Below are positions 42,938 to 53,578 of a DNA stretch of 64,000 bases, one piece after another. The notes beneath the pieces are model-generated. The model ran no database searches. It was not told the DNA's origin and worked only from the letters and a program-made list of their open reading frames with translations. Position 1 is the first letter of the stretch. The number at the start of each line of letters is the position of its first letter. The position numbers and the translations under genes were made by a program. The stretch is from contig VGGU01000006.1 in assembly GCA_016868475.1 (NCBI GenBank), forward strand, positions 1 through 64,000, given 5' to 3'. Source of the stretch: Bacteroidota bacterium (lineage in GTDB: Bacteria; Bacteroidota; Bacteroidia; Chitinophagales; Chitinophagaceae).

Positions 42938-42962
42938 AAAAAGCCCCAATGGGGCTTTAAAA
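42938..42962. terminator. Bidirectional terminator
   Basis: AAAGCCCC-aat-GGGGCTTT flanked by A and T/A tracts. Confidence 0.85.
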
Positions 42963-42978
42963 AAAGTAGGTTAATTTA

Positions 42979-43908
42979 TTAGAGTGTTTTCAGTACTTCG
43001 TTCATGTTTCTAACCGCATCGGCACTTTTATCAAATGCTGCCTGCTCTGATGCATTCAATGGAAAGTCGATGATCTTTTCCCAGCCATCTTTTCCTATAA
43101 TAACCGGCACACCCATGCAAATATCATTTTGTTTATACTCTCCCTGCAAAGAAACACAGCAAGTAAAGAGTTTCTTCTGGTCTCTGACAATTGATTCTAC
43201 CAGTGCAGCAGCGGCAGCTCCAGGGGCATACCAGGCAGAAGTGCCAATCAATGCTGTTAATGTAGCACCTCCAACCATGGTGTCTTTAACAATTTTATCC
43301 TGCTGCTCCTGATTTAAAAATTGAGTTACTGGAACGCTATTCCAAGTAGACATTCTAATTAATGGAATCATAGTCGTGTCTCCGTGACCACCGATAACCA
43401 CAGCGTTGAGATCAGCAGGACTGCAATTCAATTGCTGACTGAGCTGGTGTTTAAATCGACTGCTATCTAATATTCCACCCATTCCAATAATTCTGTTTTT
43501 GGGAAGACCTGTTGACTGTAATGCCAGATAAGTCATGGTATCCATAGGATTGCTCACCACAATGATGATAGCATTGGGAGAATGGGTGAGTATGTTTGAG
43601 CATACACCTTTTACGATTCCTGCATTCACTCCAATTAATTCCTCCCGAGTCATGCCGGGTTTACGCGGTAATCCAGAAGTAATCACCACTACATCGCTTC
43701 CTGCAGTTTTTGTATAGTCGTTAGTGCTGCCTACAATACGTGTATCAAAACCCAATAAGGTTGCTGTTTGCATCATGTCCTGAGCTTTACCCTCGGCAGT
43801 ACCTTCCTTTATATCCAGTAAAACCAGTTCCTGACAGAGCTCTTTTCTGGCAATATTATCTGCGCAGGTGGCACCTACGGCTCCTGCTCCTACAACGGTT
43901 ATTTTCAT
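42979..43908 (-). CDS. mdh: Malate dehydrogenase
   Basis: MKITVVGAGAVGATCADNIARKE, VVITSGLPRKPGMTREEL, VIGGHGDTTMIPL. ATG 43908 preferred. Confidence 0.94.
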   Translation of the reverse strand: MKITVVGAGAVGATCADNIARKELCQELVLLDIKEGTAEGKAQDMMQTATLLGFDTRIVGSTNDYTKTAGSDVVVITSGLPRKPGMTREELIGVNAGIVKGVCSNILTHSPNAIIIVVSNPMDTMTYLALQSTGLPKNRIIGMGGILDSSRFKHQLSQQLNCSPADLNAVVIGGHGDTTMIPLIRMSTWNSVPVTQFLNQEQQDKIVKDTMVGGATLTALIGTSAWYAPGAAAAALVESIVRDQKKLFTCCVSLQGEYKQNDICMGVPVIIGKDGWEKIIDFPLNASEQAAFDKSADAVRNMNEVLKTL

Positions 43909-43923
43909 AGTGAAAAATTTTCG

Positions 43924-43967
43924 CAAAGGTAGCAGTTTTGTGGTCAGCCTGTCTCGTTGTATCTTTG
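43924..43967. promoter_or_regulatory. Divergent promoters for mdh (minus, TACCTTTG) and efp (plus, TTTG-N19-TATCTTTG)
   Basis: CAAAGGTA 43924-43931; TTTG 43937-43940; TATCTTTG 43960-43967. Confidence 0.65.
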
Positions 43968-43985
43968 CGGCCACAAAATTTTTTC

Positions 43986-44555
43986 ATGGCAAATACAGCA
44001 GACATCAGCCGGGGACTTATCATCAAGTTAGACGGCAGCCTTTATACGGTAGTTGAGTTTGGAGAAAATAAAACGGCTCGTGCAGCGGCCAAGGTTTGGG
44101 CGAAGCTCAAAGGAATTGACAACAACCGCAGCATAGAAAAGACCTGGAATTCAGGAGACACTATTTTCCCAGTGCGTGTAGAACGGAAAGCTTACCAGTA
44201 TCTATACAAAGACGATACAGGTTATAATTTCATGGATAATGAAACCTTTGAACAAGTGGCTGTTGAAGAAAAGTTGGTGGATGCTCCTCAGTTTCTAAAA
44301 GATGGACAGGAAGTGAGCGTACTTTTTAATACTGAAACAGAAACGCCCATGTCGGTTGAACTGCCAGATAAAATTGTATTGCTGGTAACCTACACGGAGC
44401 CAGGATTGAGAGGAGACACGGCTACTCGTACATTAAAGCCCGCCACTGTGGAAACAGGAGCAAAAGTCAATGTTCCACTTTTTGTCAATGAAGGCGAGCT
44501 AATTCGCGTAAATACCAAAACCGGAGACTATGTGGAAAGGGTGAAGGAAGTATAA
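43986..44555 (+). CDS. efp: Elongation factor P
   Basis: MANTADISRGLIIKLDGSLYTVVEFGENKTARAAAKVWAKLKGI; C-terminal OB domain NEGELIRVNTKTGDYVERV. Confidence 0.95.
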   Translation: MANTADISRGLIIKLDGSLYTVVEFGENKTARAAAKVWAKLKGIDNNRSIEKTWNSGDTIFPVRVERKAYQYLYKDDTGYNFMDNETFEQVAVEEKLVDAPQFLKDGQEVSVLFNTETETPMSVELPDKIVLLVTYTEPGLRGDTATRTLKPATVETGAKVNVPLFVNEGELIRVNTKTGDYVERVKEV

Positions 44556-44574
44556 AAAACGAATAATCCAAAAA

Positions 44575-44606
44575 AGTCCGATTTTAACAAAATCGGGCTT
44601 TTTTTT
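44575..44606 (+). terminator. Terminator after efp
   Basis: CCGATTTT-aac-AAAATCGG followed by GCTTTTTTTT. Confidence 0.85.
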
Positions 44607-44733
44607 GCCTTTTTTGCCCGTTTTTGACCAAAAAATGATAAAAAATACCCCAAAATACAAGATTTCTAGTCACTCAGTTCTTATCTTAGCAGCCCGATCT
44701 GGGCTCATCTAAACTAACTTAAACTTGAAAAAC

Positions 44734-45213
44734 ATGGATTTTAAACAGATTCAGGAGTTGATCAAGATGGTCAACAAATCCAATATTGGAGAGGTTTCCA
44801 TTGAACAAAAAGACTTTAAAGTAACAGTCAAGCAAAAAGAAGATAAGATAACCCAGGTTGTTAGTGCGGCTGCACCAATGCCACCAGCACAGATGTTCAC
44901 TCCTGCTGCTGCGCCTTTGCCTGCTACCACTCCAAACGTTGAAAAGCCTAAACCCGCTGCAACGGCTGATCATTTAATCACTATCAAAAGTCCTATGATC
45001 GGTACTTTCTACCGGAAAGCATCTCCGGACAAACCAAACCTGGCAGAGGTAGGCACAGAGATCAACCCCGGTAGCGTTGTGTGCATCATTGAAGCCATGA
45101 AGCTTTTTAACGAGATAGAAAGTGAAATAAAAGGACGTATAGTAAAAGTTCTGGTTGACGATGCCTCACCTGTTGAGTACAATCAACCGTTATTCTTAGT
45201 AGACCCTGCTTGA
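44734..45213 (+). CDS. accB: Biotin carboxyl carrier protein of acetyl-CoA carboxylase
   Basis: [34 protein letters not shown], biotinyl site [13 protein letters not shown]. Confidence 0.96.
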   Translation: MDFKQIQELIKMVNKSNIGEVSIEQKDFKVTVKQKEDKITQVVSAAAPMPPAQMFTPAAAPLPATTPNVEKPKPAATADHLITIKSPMIGTFYRKASPDKPNLAEVGTEINPGSVVCIIEAMKLFNEIESEIKGRIVKVLVDDASPVEYNQPLFLVDPA

Positions 45214-45238
45214 ACTATTAAAACGAATTAGCCACACC

Positions 45239-46576
45239 ATGTTTAAGAAAATCCTCATTGCTAATAGAGGCGAAATTGCGTTGCGTATCATACGAACGGC
45301 AAGAGAGATGGGTATCAAAACAGTAGCCGTTTACTCCACTGCTGATCGGGATAGTTTACATGTAAGATTTGCAGACGAAGCCGTATGCATTGGAAAGCCG
45401 CAGAGCAGTGATTCTTACTTGAATATTGCCAATATCATGTCTGCTGTTGAAATTACCAATGCAGATGCCGTTCATCCCGGATATGGTTTTTTAGCTGAGA
45501 ATTCACGCTTTGCCACAATCTGTAATGAACATGGAATTAAGTTTATTGGCCCCACTCCGGAAATGATCAATGCAATGGGAGACAAGATTACCGCCAAAGA
45601 GACTATGATCAAGGCCGGGGTCCCTGTTGTACCTGGGGGAGAAGGGCTTTTGCAGAGTGTTGAAGAAGCAAAGGGCTTGGCTCGAGATATGGGCTATCCC
45701 ATTATTTTAAAAGCCACAGCTGGCGGTGGAGGAAAAGGAATGCGAATAGTGTGGGAGGAGTCTGAATTGGAAAAAGCTTATGATACGGCTAAGGCCGAAG
45801 CCTTGGCTTCATTCAAGAATGACGGGATATACATGGAAAAATTTGTAGAGGAGCCTCGTCATATTGAAATACAGATTGCTGGTGATCAATACGGGAATGT
45901 TTGTCACCTGAGTGAACGGGATTGCTCCATACAAAGACGACATCAAAAATTAGTGGAGGAGTCTCCTTCTCCATTTATGACAACTGAGTTGCGCCACAAA
46001 ATGGGGGAAGCTGCCAAGAAAGCTGCCGCTGCCATTAATTATGAAAGTGTGGGTACCATAGAGTTTTTGGTAGACAAGCACAGCAACTTTTATTTCATGG
46101 AGATGAACACCCGTATACAAGTGGAACACTGTGTAACGGAAGAAGTGATCAACTATGATTTAATCAAGGAACAAATATTAATAGCTGCGGGTCATCGCAT
46201 TTCTGGTAAAGATTATTTTCCACAGATGCATTCTATTGAATGCCGCATCAATGCCGAGGATCCTTATAATGATTTTAGACCCTCTCCCGGGAAAATCACG
46301 GTTTGTCATCAACCAGGCGGTCATGGTGTGCGCGTAGACAGTCATGCGTATGCTGGTTATGTTATTCCACCTTACTATGACTCCATGATCGGAAAGTTGA
46401 TAACCGTAGCGCAGACCCGGCAAGAAGCTATTCAAACAATGTATCGTGCATTAAGTGAGTATGTGATCGAAGGAGTAAAAACTACTATTCCCTTCCATTT
46501 ACAATTAATGCAAGACGAACGCTTTATAAGTGGTGATTTTAACACCAAATTTTTGGAATCCTTTAAGTTGAGATAA
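45239..46576 (+). CDS. accC: Acetyl-CoA carboxylase biotin carboxylase subunit
   Basis: [66 protein letters not shown]. Confidence 0.97.
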   Translation: MFKKILIANRGEIALRIIRTAREMGIKTVAVYSTADRDSLHVRFADEAVCIGKPQSSDSYLNIANIMSAVEITNADAVHPGYGFLAENSRFATICNEHGIKFIGPTPEMINAMGDKITAKETMIKAGVPVVPGGEGLLQSVEEAKGLARDMGYPIILKATAGGGGKGMRIVWEESELEKAYDTAKAEALASFKNDGIYMEKFVEEPRHIEIQIAGDQYGNVCHLSERDCSIQRRHQKLVEESPSPFMTTELRHKMGEAAKKAAAAINYESVGTIEFLVDKHSNFYFMEMNTRIQVEHCVTEEVINYDLIKEQILIAAGHRISGKDYFPQMHSIECRINAEDPYNDFRPSPGKITVCHQPGGHGVRVDSHAYAGYVIPPYYDSMIGKLITVAQTRQEAIQTMYRALSEYVIEGVKTTIPFHLQLMQDERFISGDFNTKFLESFKLR

Positions 46577-46577
46577 G

Positions 46578-48293
46578 CTAAAAACCGGCTACACTATCAT
46601 CACCTCTTCTGTCGGCGATTACTTCCAATTTGCCGTCTGGTAAAACACGTATTAACTCCGTACGACCAATACTGTTTCTTTCTCTGGCCAATTGATAGCC
46701 CATGGATTTCAACGACATTTTTATTTCCTCGGAAAATCCCTTTTCCAATACAAGCTCATCGGGCAGCCATTGATGATGAAATTTTGGTTTATTCACCGCA
46801 TCCTCAATTGACAGGTCAAATTCCAAAAGATTGATCAAGGTCTGAAATAGTTGATTGGGTATGGTTGTTCCACCAGGAGTACCCAATACAATGTATGGTT
46901 TCCCATTTTTAGTGACAATAGTCGGAGTCATTGAACTTAGCATTCGTTTACCCGGTTGTATTGCATTTGCCTCACCTCCCAATGCGCCATACATATTAGG
47001 AACACCTGGGCGAATACTAAAATCATCCATTTGGTCATTGATAATAAAACCAGCTCCGCCTATCACCGTTCTACTTCCGTAGGAATTGTTCAGGGTAGTA
47101 GTTACCGCTACCGCATTTCCTTCCTGATCCAATACGCTTAAATGGGTTGTTTCTTCACTCTCTTTAGGAAGCAGTTTGCCTGGTCCAACTTGTTTGCTAT
47201 CTGTAGCTTTTCCCGGATCATAGTCTTTCATTCGCATTTTAATGTAGTCAGGAGTAACCAATTCTCTGGTCGGAACAAGATAAAAGTCAGCATCTCCCAT
47301 AAATTCGGCGCGATCAGCATATGCTCTTCGCATAACCTCCGTCATGAGTTGAACAGAAGCCAGTGAATGAAATCCCATTGATCTCAAATTTTTATCTTCT
47401 ACCATTTTCATCATTTGATTTAGCAGTAACCCGCCACTGCTTGGCATTGGCATGCTTACTATAACCAGGTCTTTATAGGTAAATCGATGAGGTGTTCTTG
47501 ATACGGCCTCATAATTTTTTAAATCCTCTAATGAAATAATTCCATTTCCTCGTTTTATTTCGTCGACAATCAATTGAGCAGTTTCCCCTTCATAAAAGCC
47601 GGCTTTCCCTTTTTCTTTAATTCTATTTAATGTGGCAGCCAGTTGTGGTTGACGTAATGTATCCCCTTCTTTCCATCCTTGTTCTTTTAAAAGAACAGGT
47701 GTTTGGGTATTGTATTTTTTTAAATCTGCCTGAATGGCGTTTAGTCCTCTAGCTTCAAGAGCCGTAATACAAAATCCATTTGTAGCCAAATCAATGGCCG
47801 GGTCAATCAATTTATCAAATGAAAGTTTTGCATAAGGATAGCTGGCAAATAATCCAGCAACCGTACCGGGAACTCCTGCAGATAAATGCCCATATTGGCT
47901 TTTCTCCGTATTTGCTTTCCCATCACTTTCAATAAACATATCTCTGTGTGCGGCAGCAGGTGCTTTTTCTCTATAGTCAATGGCCAACTGCTTCCCATTG
48001 CTTAATTGGCCTATTAAAAAACCACCTCCGCCTAAATTACCTGCATATGGATATACTACGGCCAAAGCTAGCTGCGTGGCAATAGCTGCATCAAAGGCAT
48101 TTCCCCCTTGTTTGAGTATGGCTGCACCTACCAAGCTGGCCAATGGATGGGCCGAGGCCACAGCTCCTTTAGCTCCCGTCAGTTTCTTTTCAATTTTATA
48201 GGCAAATGGATTGATGCCTGCATTTTGAAGGACTTGCCCAAAGCCGGTCACCCCACTTAAAATAGCAACTAAGAGCACTAATTGTTTTTTCAT
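46578..48293 (-). CDS. ggt: Gamma-glutamyltransferase
   Basis: GGNAFDAAIATQLALAVVYPYAGNLGGGGFLIG, EETTHLSVLDQEGNAVAVTTTLNNSYGS, SSMTPTIV. Confidence 0.94.
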   Translation of the reverse strand: MKKQLVLLVAILSGVTGFGQVLQNAGINPFAYKIEKKLTGAKGAVASAHPLASLVGAAILKQGGNAFDAAIATQLALAVVYPYAGNLGGGGFLIGQLSNGKQLAIDYREKAPAAAHRDMFIESDGKANTEKSQYGHLSAGVPGTVAGLFASYPYAKLSFDKLIDPAIDLATNGFCITALEARGLNAIQADLKKYNTQTPVLLKEQGWKEGDTLRQPQLAATLNRIKEKGKAGFYEGETAQLIVDEIKRGNGIISLEDLKNYEAVSRTPHRFTYKDLVIVSMPMPSSGGLLLNQMMKMVEDKNLRSMGFHSLASVQLMTEVMRRAYADRAEFMGDADFYLVPTRELVTPDYIKMRMKDYDPGKATDSKQVGPGKLLPKESEETTHLSVLDQEGNAVAVTTTLNNSYGSRTVIGGAGFIINDQMDDFSIRPGVPNMYGALGGEANAIQPGKRMLSSMTPTIVTKNGKPYIVLGTPGGTTIPNQLFQTLINLLEFDLSIEDAVNKPKFHHQWLPDELVLEKGFSEEIKMSLKSMGYQLARERNSIGRTELIRVLPDGKLEVIADRRGDDSVAGF

Positions 48294-48362
48294 AGATAAT
48301 CAATGAAAAGCTAAACTACGGAAAGCAAAACAAACCTTAACTTGCTAGTCTAATTTTTCTCT

Positions 48363-50870
48363 ATGAAAAAGCAAATGCTTTGGTTCTGCTTCCTACAACT
48401 CTTGTTTAGCAGTGTTCAGGCACAACTACAATCTCCGTCTGATTTTTTAGGTTATCCATTAGGCAGCCGGCATACCCCGCATCATTTGGTTCAGCGGTAT
48501 ATGGAATATGTGGCTACAGTCAAACCCAAGCATGTTCAGTTACGCGAATATGGTCGTACGCAGGAAGACAGACCCCTTCTTTTTTTGGCAGTTTCTTCTC
48601 CCCAAAACATGAGCAGATTGGAAGAAATAAGAAAAACAAATCTGTTACTTACTAACGGTTCTGTTTTGCTTAATGAACATCAACTCAAAGCATTACCTAC
48701 TATAGTGTGGTTAAGTTATAATGTGCACGGGAATGAGGCCTCTTCAACTGAGGCGGCTATGTTAACCCTATTTGAGCTTTTACGAGATGGCTCAGATTGT
48801 ACACCCTGGCTTACCAATACCATTGTATTGATTGATCCTTGTTTAAATCCAGATGGGAGAGATCGTTATGTAAATTGGTATCAGTCGGTGGTTGGAAAAA
48901 GCGCTAATACAAACCCACTTTCCAGAGAGCATCAGGAACCCTGGCCGGGTGGCCGGTCCAATCATTATTACTTTGATTTGAATAGGGACTGGGCTTGGTT
49001 AACGCAACTAGAAAGTCAACAACGAATAAAGCTCTATCGTAGCTGGATGCCACATGTGCATGTAGACTTGCATGAACAAGGCTTTAATGAACCTTATTAT
49101 TTTGCACCGGCTGCGGAACCTTATCACGAGGTTATCACACCCTGGCAACGCAAGTTTCAGCAAGAGATAGGGGCCAATCATGCTCGATATTTTGATAAGA
49201 ATGGGTGGTTATATTTTACCAGGGAGCTGTTTGATCTTCTCTATCCCTCTTATGGAGATACTTATCCGGTCTATAATGGGGCCATTGGAATGACTTACGA
49301 ACAAGCGGGCATAAGAGCAGGGTTGGGGGTTGTTAATGAGGACGGCGACACCCTTACTTTGTATGGCCGACTCATTCATCATGTTACTACTTCGCTAAGT
49401 ACAATTGAAGTCAGTGCAGGTCAACAACAAAAGCTAGTGCAGGAATTTGCTGCATTTTTTAAAAATGCTCGAGAATTGGGAATGGGAGTTTATAAGTCCT
49501 TTGTGTTGAAAAATGAAACTCAACGGGAGACGTATTTGCAGAAATTGTTGGCCTTGCTTGATGAACACGGCATTGAATACAGATTCGGAACTAACACCAC
49601 TGCAAAAGGGTATAATTATGCTACTGCAAAAGAGGAAAATTTTAATATTACTTCCTCAGACATTGTGATCAATACAGCTCAACCCAATGCTGCACTAGTG
49701 CAAGTATTATTTGAGCCTAGAACATTATTATCGGATTCTGCTACCTACGACATCACAGCCTGGTCCTTTCCATATGCCTATGGACTACAGGCCTATGCTT
49801 CAAAGGAAAAAATTGCGCAAGGAGAAGTTTGGAAACCTACAGCTGTGGTTAATAGGCCTACCACATATGGTTATGCGCTTCGGTGGGATAGTCCAACTGC
49901 TGCCTCCTTTGCTGCTCGGTTATTACAGGCTGGAGTTAAACTTCGTTATGCCGAAGATAGTTTTACCGCCAATGGAAAAAAGTTTAACCCTGGTACCATC
50001 CTCATCTTAAAAACCTCAAACGAAAGATGGGGGGATGCATTTTTTGACAAGATTAGCACTTGGGCAAATGAGCAAGCAATAAATATCATTCCTCTTTCCT
50101 CAGGATTTGTTCAACAAGGAGCAGATTTTGGAAGTGAAAAAGTGCACCCACTTCACGCACCGCGCGTTGCGTTATTTAGTGGTGAAGGCACCCATAGTCT
50201 TAACGTTGGAGAAGTGTGGCATTTTTTTGAAAAGCAATTGGACTATCCAATCACTTTGCTCAACCTGAATTCTTTTTCGGCTAATGATCTTGTTGGGTTT
50301 GATGTTTTGGTATTGGCAGAAGGGCGATATCGATTTTTAGAAAGTAGAGAGTCCTTTGAGGAAATTCAAAAGTGGATTCAAGGAGGGGGTAGGTTAATTG
50401 TAATTGGTCAATCAACCACTCAACTGGCAAAATTAGATTTGGGATTAGTACTTCGAAAAGAGGAAAATTCTACTGAGAAATCAAGTTCGCCTGCCCTATT
50501 TAAAAATAGAAATCGAGATCAAATAAGTACCACAACCACGGGATCTATTTGGCGTATATCACTAGACGCTTCGCATCCGCTTGCATTTGGTTATCCGGGA
50601 TTTTACTACTCCTTAAAAACTGATGATATTGTTTTTGAGCCTTTAAAAGAGGGGAAGGGTTGGAATGTGGGACAAACACTTCAGGAGGGTCCCTTAGCAG
50701 GTTTTGTGGGGAGTCGCTTAAAACCGACCTTAAATAAAGGGCTGATCCTGGGTCAACTTCCCGTTGGTCAAGGAAATATTAGTTTTTTTGCGGATAATAT
50801 TTTATTCCGCAATTATTGGGAAAATGGAAAGTTGCTTTTTTGTAATGCATTATTTTTTAATGCACGATAA
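48363..50870 (+). CDS. Secreted M14-family zinc carboxypeptidase-like protein
   Basis: Signal peptide; YNVHGNEASSTEAAMLTLFELL, DPCLNPDGRDRYVNWYQ, HVDLHEQGFNEPYYF. Confidence 0.88.
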   Translation: MKKQMLWFCFLQLLFSSVQAQLQSPSDFLGYPLGSRHTPHHLVQRYMEYVATVKPKHVQLREYGRTQEDRPLLFLAVSSPQNMSRLEEIRKTNLLLTNGSVLLNEHQLKALPTIVWLSYNVHGNEASSTEAAMLTLFELLRDGSDCTPWLTNTIVLIDPCLNPDGRDRYVNWYQSVVGKSANTNPLSREHQEPWPGGRSNHYYFDLNRDWAWLTQLESQQRIKLYRSWMPHVHVDLHEQGFNEPYYFAPAAEPYHEVITPWQRKFQQEIGANHARYFDKNGWLYFTRELFDLLYPSYGDTYPVYNGAIGMTYEQAGIRAGLGVVNEDGDTLTLYGRLIHHVTTSLSTIEVSAGQQQKLVQEFAAFFKNARELGMGVYKSFVLKNETQRETYLQKLLALLDEHGIEYRFGTNTTAKGYNYATAKEENFNITSSDIVINTAQPNAALVQVLFEPRTLLSDSATYDITAWSFPYAYGLQAYASKEKIAQGEVWKPTAVVNRPTTYGYALRWDSPTAASFAARLLQAGVKLRYAEDSFTANGKKFNPGTILILKTSNERWGDAFFDKISTWANEQAINIIPLSSGFVQQGADFGSEKVHPLHAPRVALFSGEGTHSLNVGEVWHFFEKQLDYPITLLNLNSFSANDLVGFDVLVLAEGRYRFLESRESFEEIQKWIQGGGRLIVIGQSTTQLAKLDLGLVLRKEENSTEKSSSPALFKNRNRDQISTTTTGSIWRISLDASHPLAFGYPGFYYSLKTDDIVFEPLKEGKGWNVGQTLQEGPLAGFVGSRLKPTLNKGLILGQLPVGQGNISFFADNILFRNYWENGKLLFCNALFFNAR

Positions 50871-50878
50871 AAAAAATC

Positions 50879-51049
50879 ATGAGTAATTATCAAAAGCAAA
50901 GGGCTGATTGGATTTTTGGTTTGGCCATTATACTGGGGTTGGCATTAGGTATTTTCATAAAACGAGTAAGAGTCGGCTTGATTATTGGCCTCGTGATGGG
51001 AGGGTTGATTCTACTGGCTGGCTGGCTACGTCAGAAAAGAAAATTATAG
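50879..51049 (+). CDS. Small two-TM membrane protein (56 aa), below the ORF-track length cutoff
   Basis: ATG at 50879-50881 reads MSNYQKQRADWIFGLAIILGLALGIFIKRVRVGLIIGLVMGGLILLAGWLRQKRKL, stop TAG 51047-51049; starts 8 nt after the M14 gene. Confidence 0.6.
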   Translation: MSNYQKQRADWIFGLAIILGLALGIFIKRVRVGLIIGLVMGGLILLAGWLRQKRKL

Positions 51050-51073
51050 AAACAGACGATCTATTTGGATGCG

Positions 51074-51904
51074 TTATTTTAATTCAGCCAGTAACTTGTC
51101 ATTCAGTTTTACATAATCCATGTTGTTGGCACTCATCGCTAGTTCCTTGGATTTTTGCGCCGTTGCTTTTGCTGCTGATTTCATTCCCAATTTTGCCTGA
51201 CAATTTGCTAGTTGATGGTATACCCAATAAGCAGACGGTGTTGCGGCAGCTGCTTTTTCAAGCCAGCTAAGTGCCTGATTCAGGTCCTTGCCGTTATCCA
51301 TAAAATACATGGCCGCAGAAAAATAGGAGGGTTTTTCTCCTTGCATTGATATATTTATTTGCTCCATAATGCGTGCGTCAATATCTGTTTCAACAGACAG
51401 GGCAACCTTAACCTGATCCCAGCTCAGTTCAATTTGACATTTAGAAGAGCTAATATTGACTACTTGCATTGTAAAGTTTTCTATTCTTGAACTACTTCTT
51501 GAAACCGGTGCATTTACACGAACAACATCCAATTCCTGTTTGTATGTAGTTTGACTAGTTACGTCTGTTTGTCTGGATATAATCAACGTCCAACTATTCT
51601 TGTTAGGGATGCTCAAAAGGCCATACTTTCCCGGGGCTAATTTGACTCCTCCTACTATTACCTGGTCAGTAAATTGCAGGGTGGTTGCACTATTGGCTCC
51701 AGTTCTCCAAACATTACCATAGGGCACTAGATCACCAAATATTTTACGCCCTTTCATAGCTGGTCTGGAGTAGGAGATCTCTATATTGCCCAAGCCAAAA
51801 TCCTGCTTTATGATTTGGGCGGGGCTGGTAGCTGGTGTACGCAGTTGCGCTTGGCCAATAGCAATGCTACCCACTAAAAGCGAGGTCAACATGAATAATT
51901 TCAT
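51074..51904 (-). CDS. DUF2911-like secreted protein with C-terminal TPR-like region
   Basis: ISYSRPAMKGRKIFGDLVPYGNVWRTGANSATTLQFTDQVIVGGVKLAPGKYGLLSIP. Confidence 0.85.
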   Translation of the reverse strand: MKLFMLTSLLVGSIAIGQAQLRTPATSPAQIIKQDFGLGNIEISYSRPAMKGRKIFGDLVPYGNVWRTGANSATTLQFTDQVIVGGVKLAPGKYGLLSIPNKNSWTLIISRQTDVTSQTTYKQELDVVRVNAPVSRSSSRIENFTMQVVNISSSKCQIELSWDQVKVALSVETDIDARIMEQINISMQGEKPSYFSAAMYFMDNGKDLNQALSWLEKAAAATPSAYWVYHQLANCQAKLGMKSAAKATAQKSKELAMSANNMDYVKLNDKLLAELK

Positions 51905-51955
51905 AGAATAGGCTTATTAGAATTAGAAAAATGGTGAATCATAAATCAGTCATTA

Positions 51956-52870
51956 CTACCTGGTGTTTTTAAAGCCAGGATGAAATTCTGCTAAAGTTTT
52001 TCTTAAAAAATCACGATCTAAATGCGTGTAAATTTCTGTTGTTGTTATACTGGAATGGCCTAGCATTTCCTGAACGGCTCTTAAGTCTGCCCCTCCCTCA
52101 ATCAAGTGTGTAGCAAAAGAATGTCGGAAAGTATGCGGGGATACAGTTTTTTGAATTCCTGCTGCATTTGCCAAATCTCGAATGATGTAAAAGACCATGA
52201 CCCTAGAAAGCGGACCACCTCTTTTGTTCAAGAATAAAAAATCCTCTTTTCCTTTTTGTGGAATAATTTGTTGCCGAGTGGTTTGCCTATACAATTGAAT
52301 GTAATTGACGGCACTATCTCCAATAGGTACCAGTCGTTCTTTATCACCTTTGCCTCTTACTCGGATAAAACCCAGATCAAGATAGAGTTTAGAGAGCTGC
52401 AGATTAACTAATTCACTAACGCGAAGCCCACAACTATACAAGGTCTCCAGCATGGCTTTGTTTCGGGTGCTTTCTGGTTTGCTTAGGTCAAGTTTGGAAA
52501 TTAATTTTTCTATCTCCTCAAAACTTAATGTATCAGGAAGTGCTCTTTTTTTTTGGGGCGCTTCCACTAAAGCAGTGGGATCTTCTTGGCATATCTGCTC
52601 TAATATACAGTAACGGTAAAAGGACTTTATCCCAGACAGAATCCTTGCCTGAGAACTTGCGGAGAAACCATTTTCATGAATCCATTTCAGAAACTTTCGC
52701 AAATGGTCTGATTGCACAGTAGTGGGTGAGTCTGCTAGTTGGGTGGAAGATAAAAAGCGACAGAATAGTGCCAGGTCCCTCAGATAAGCATCTATGGAAT
52801 TTTCTGCAAGTGATTTTTCTAGTTGCAACCAGGCCTTAAATCCTTTTTGATATACCTGCCACATAAGCAA
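51956..52870 (-). CDS. xerD: Site-specific tyrosine recombinase XerD
   Basis: LYSCGLRVSELVNLQLSKLYLDLGFIRVRGKGDKERLVPIG, SPHTFRHSFATHLIEGGADLRAVQEMLGHSSITTTEIYTHLD. Confidence 0.92.
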   Translation of the reverse strand: MLMWQVYQKGFKAWLQLEKSLAENSIDAYLRDLALFCRFLSSTQLADSPTTVQSDHLRKFLKWIHENGFSASSQARILSGIKSFYRYCILEQICQEDPTALVEAPQKKRALPDTLSFEEIEKLISKLDLSKPESTRNKAMLETLYSCGLRVSELVNLQLSKLYLDLGFIRVRGKGDKERLVPIGDSAVNYIQLYRQTTRQQIIPQKGKEDFLFLNKRGGPLSRVMVFYIIRDLANAAGIQKTVSPHTFRHSFATHLIEGGADLRAVQEMLGHSSITTTEIYTHLDRDFLRKTLAEFHPGFKNTR

Positions 52871-53527
52871 TTATTGCATGGTAATATTCTTCTCCTTAAC
52901 CACCCATTCATTTCCAATTTTGATTCTTACCCATAATTTATTTCGGGAAATTGAAACGCTGTCAATGTGATCGTGAATAGCATCGTAATCTATATCCAGC
53001 CTTTCTCCAAAAGTCATCATGGCTTTTTTACCGTCCATTGCATCTTCTACAAAGAGATTACCCCTATCCGTGTTAGCAATCAGCCCAGCCTCAATAGCAA
53101 ACTTGGGATCCATTGGGTTGAGACCACTGCTTTTTAAGCTAAATGGAGTTGCTTTGTCGTAGGGTAATTTAAGTTGAAACCCACGACCTGTTACGCAATC
53201 ATTGAATAAGATCCAGGCATATTCATTGCCTTTGAACTGAACGTTGATAAAATCATTGTTAATTTTTACCGTTCTTCCTATTAAATAGGCAAATCCAATT
53301 TTTCTTTTGGTGCCCAGGCCGTTATAACTCCAACTTAATGTGTCGGGCAAGCAGTTTGCTACACTTATCTCTACATAGGGAGTATCCGCATGTGTGCCAG
53401 AGAAACGGATATTTTCCTTTATGCAGGAGGTATCACAGAAAGTAGGGGGAGCAGAACTGAACCAATTACAAGACTGTATACTGCCAACAACTATTATCAG
53501 AAAAACAAAGAAAAGTGTATTACGCAT
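52871..53527 (-). CDS. Hypothetical lipoprotein (QSCNW lipobox)
   Basis: MRNTLFFVFLIIVVGSIQSCNWFSS lipoprotein signal; no recognised domain. Confidence 0.65.
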   Translation of the reverse strand: MRNTLFFVFLIIVVGSIQSCNWFSSAPPTFCDTSCIKENIRFSGTHADTPYVEISVANCLPDTLSWSYNGLGTKRKIGFAYLIGRTVKINNDFINVQFKGNEYAWILFNDCVTGRGFQLKLPYDKATPFSLKSSGLNPMDPKFAIEAGLIANTDRGNLFVEDAMDGKKAMMTFGERLDIDYDAIHDHIDSVSISRNKLWVRIKIGNEWVVKEKNITMQ

Positions 53528-53578
53528 GGATGGTGTTTTGACAAATTTAATCCCTTTGAATAACTATCTTCGCGCACC

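Noticed and set aside
50908-51270. 120-aa ORF overlapping the 56-aa membrane ORF
   Set aside because: Runs antisense into DUF2911; the shorter in-frame membrane protein at 50879 is more protein-like.
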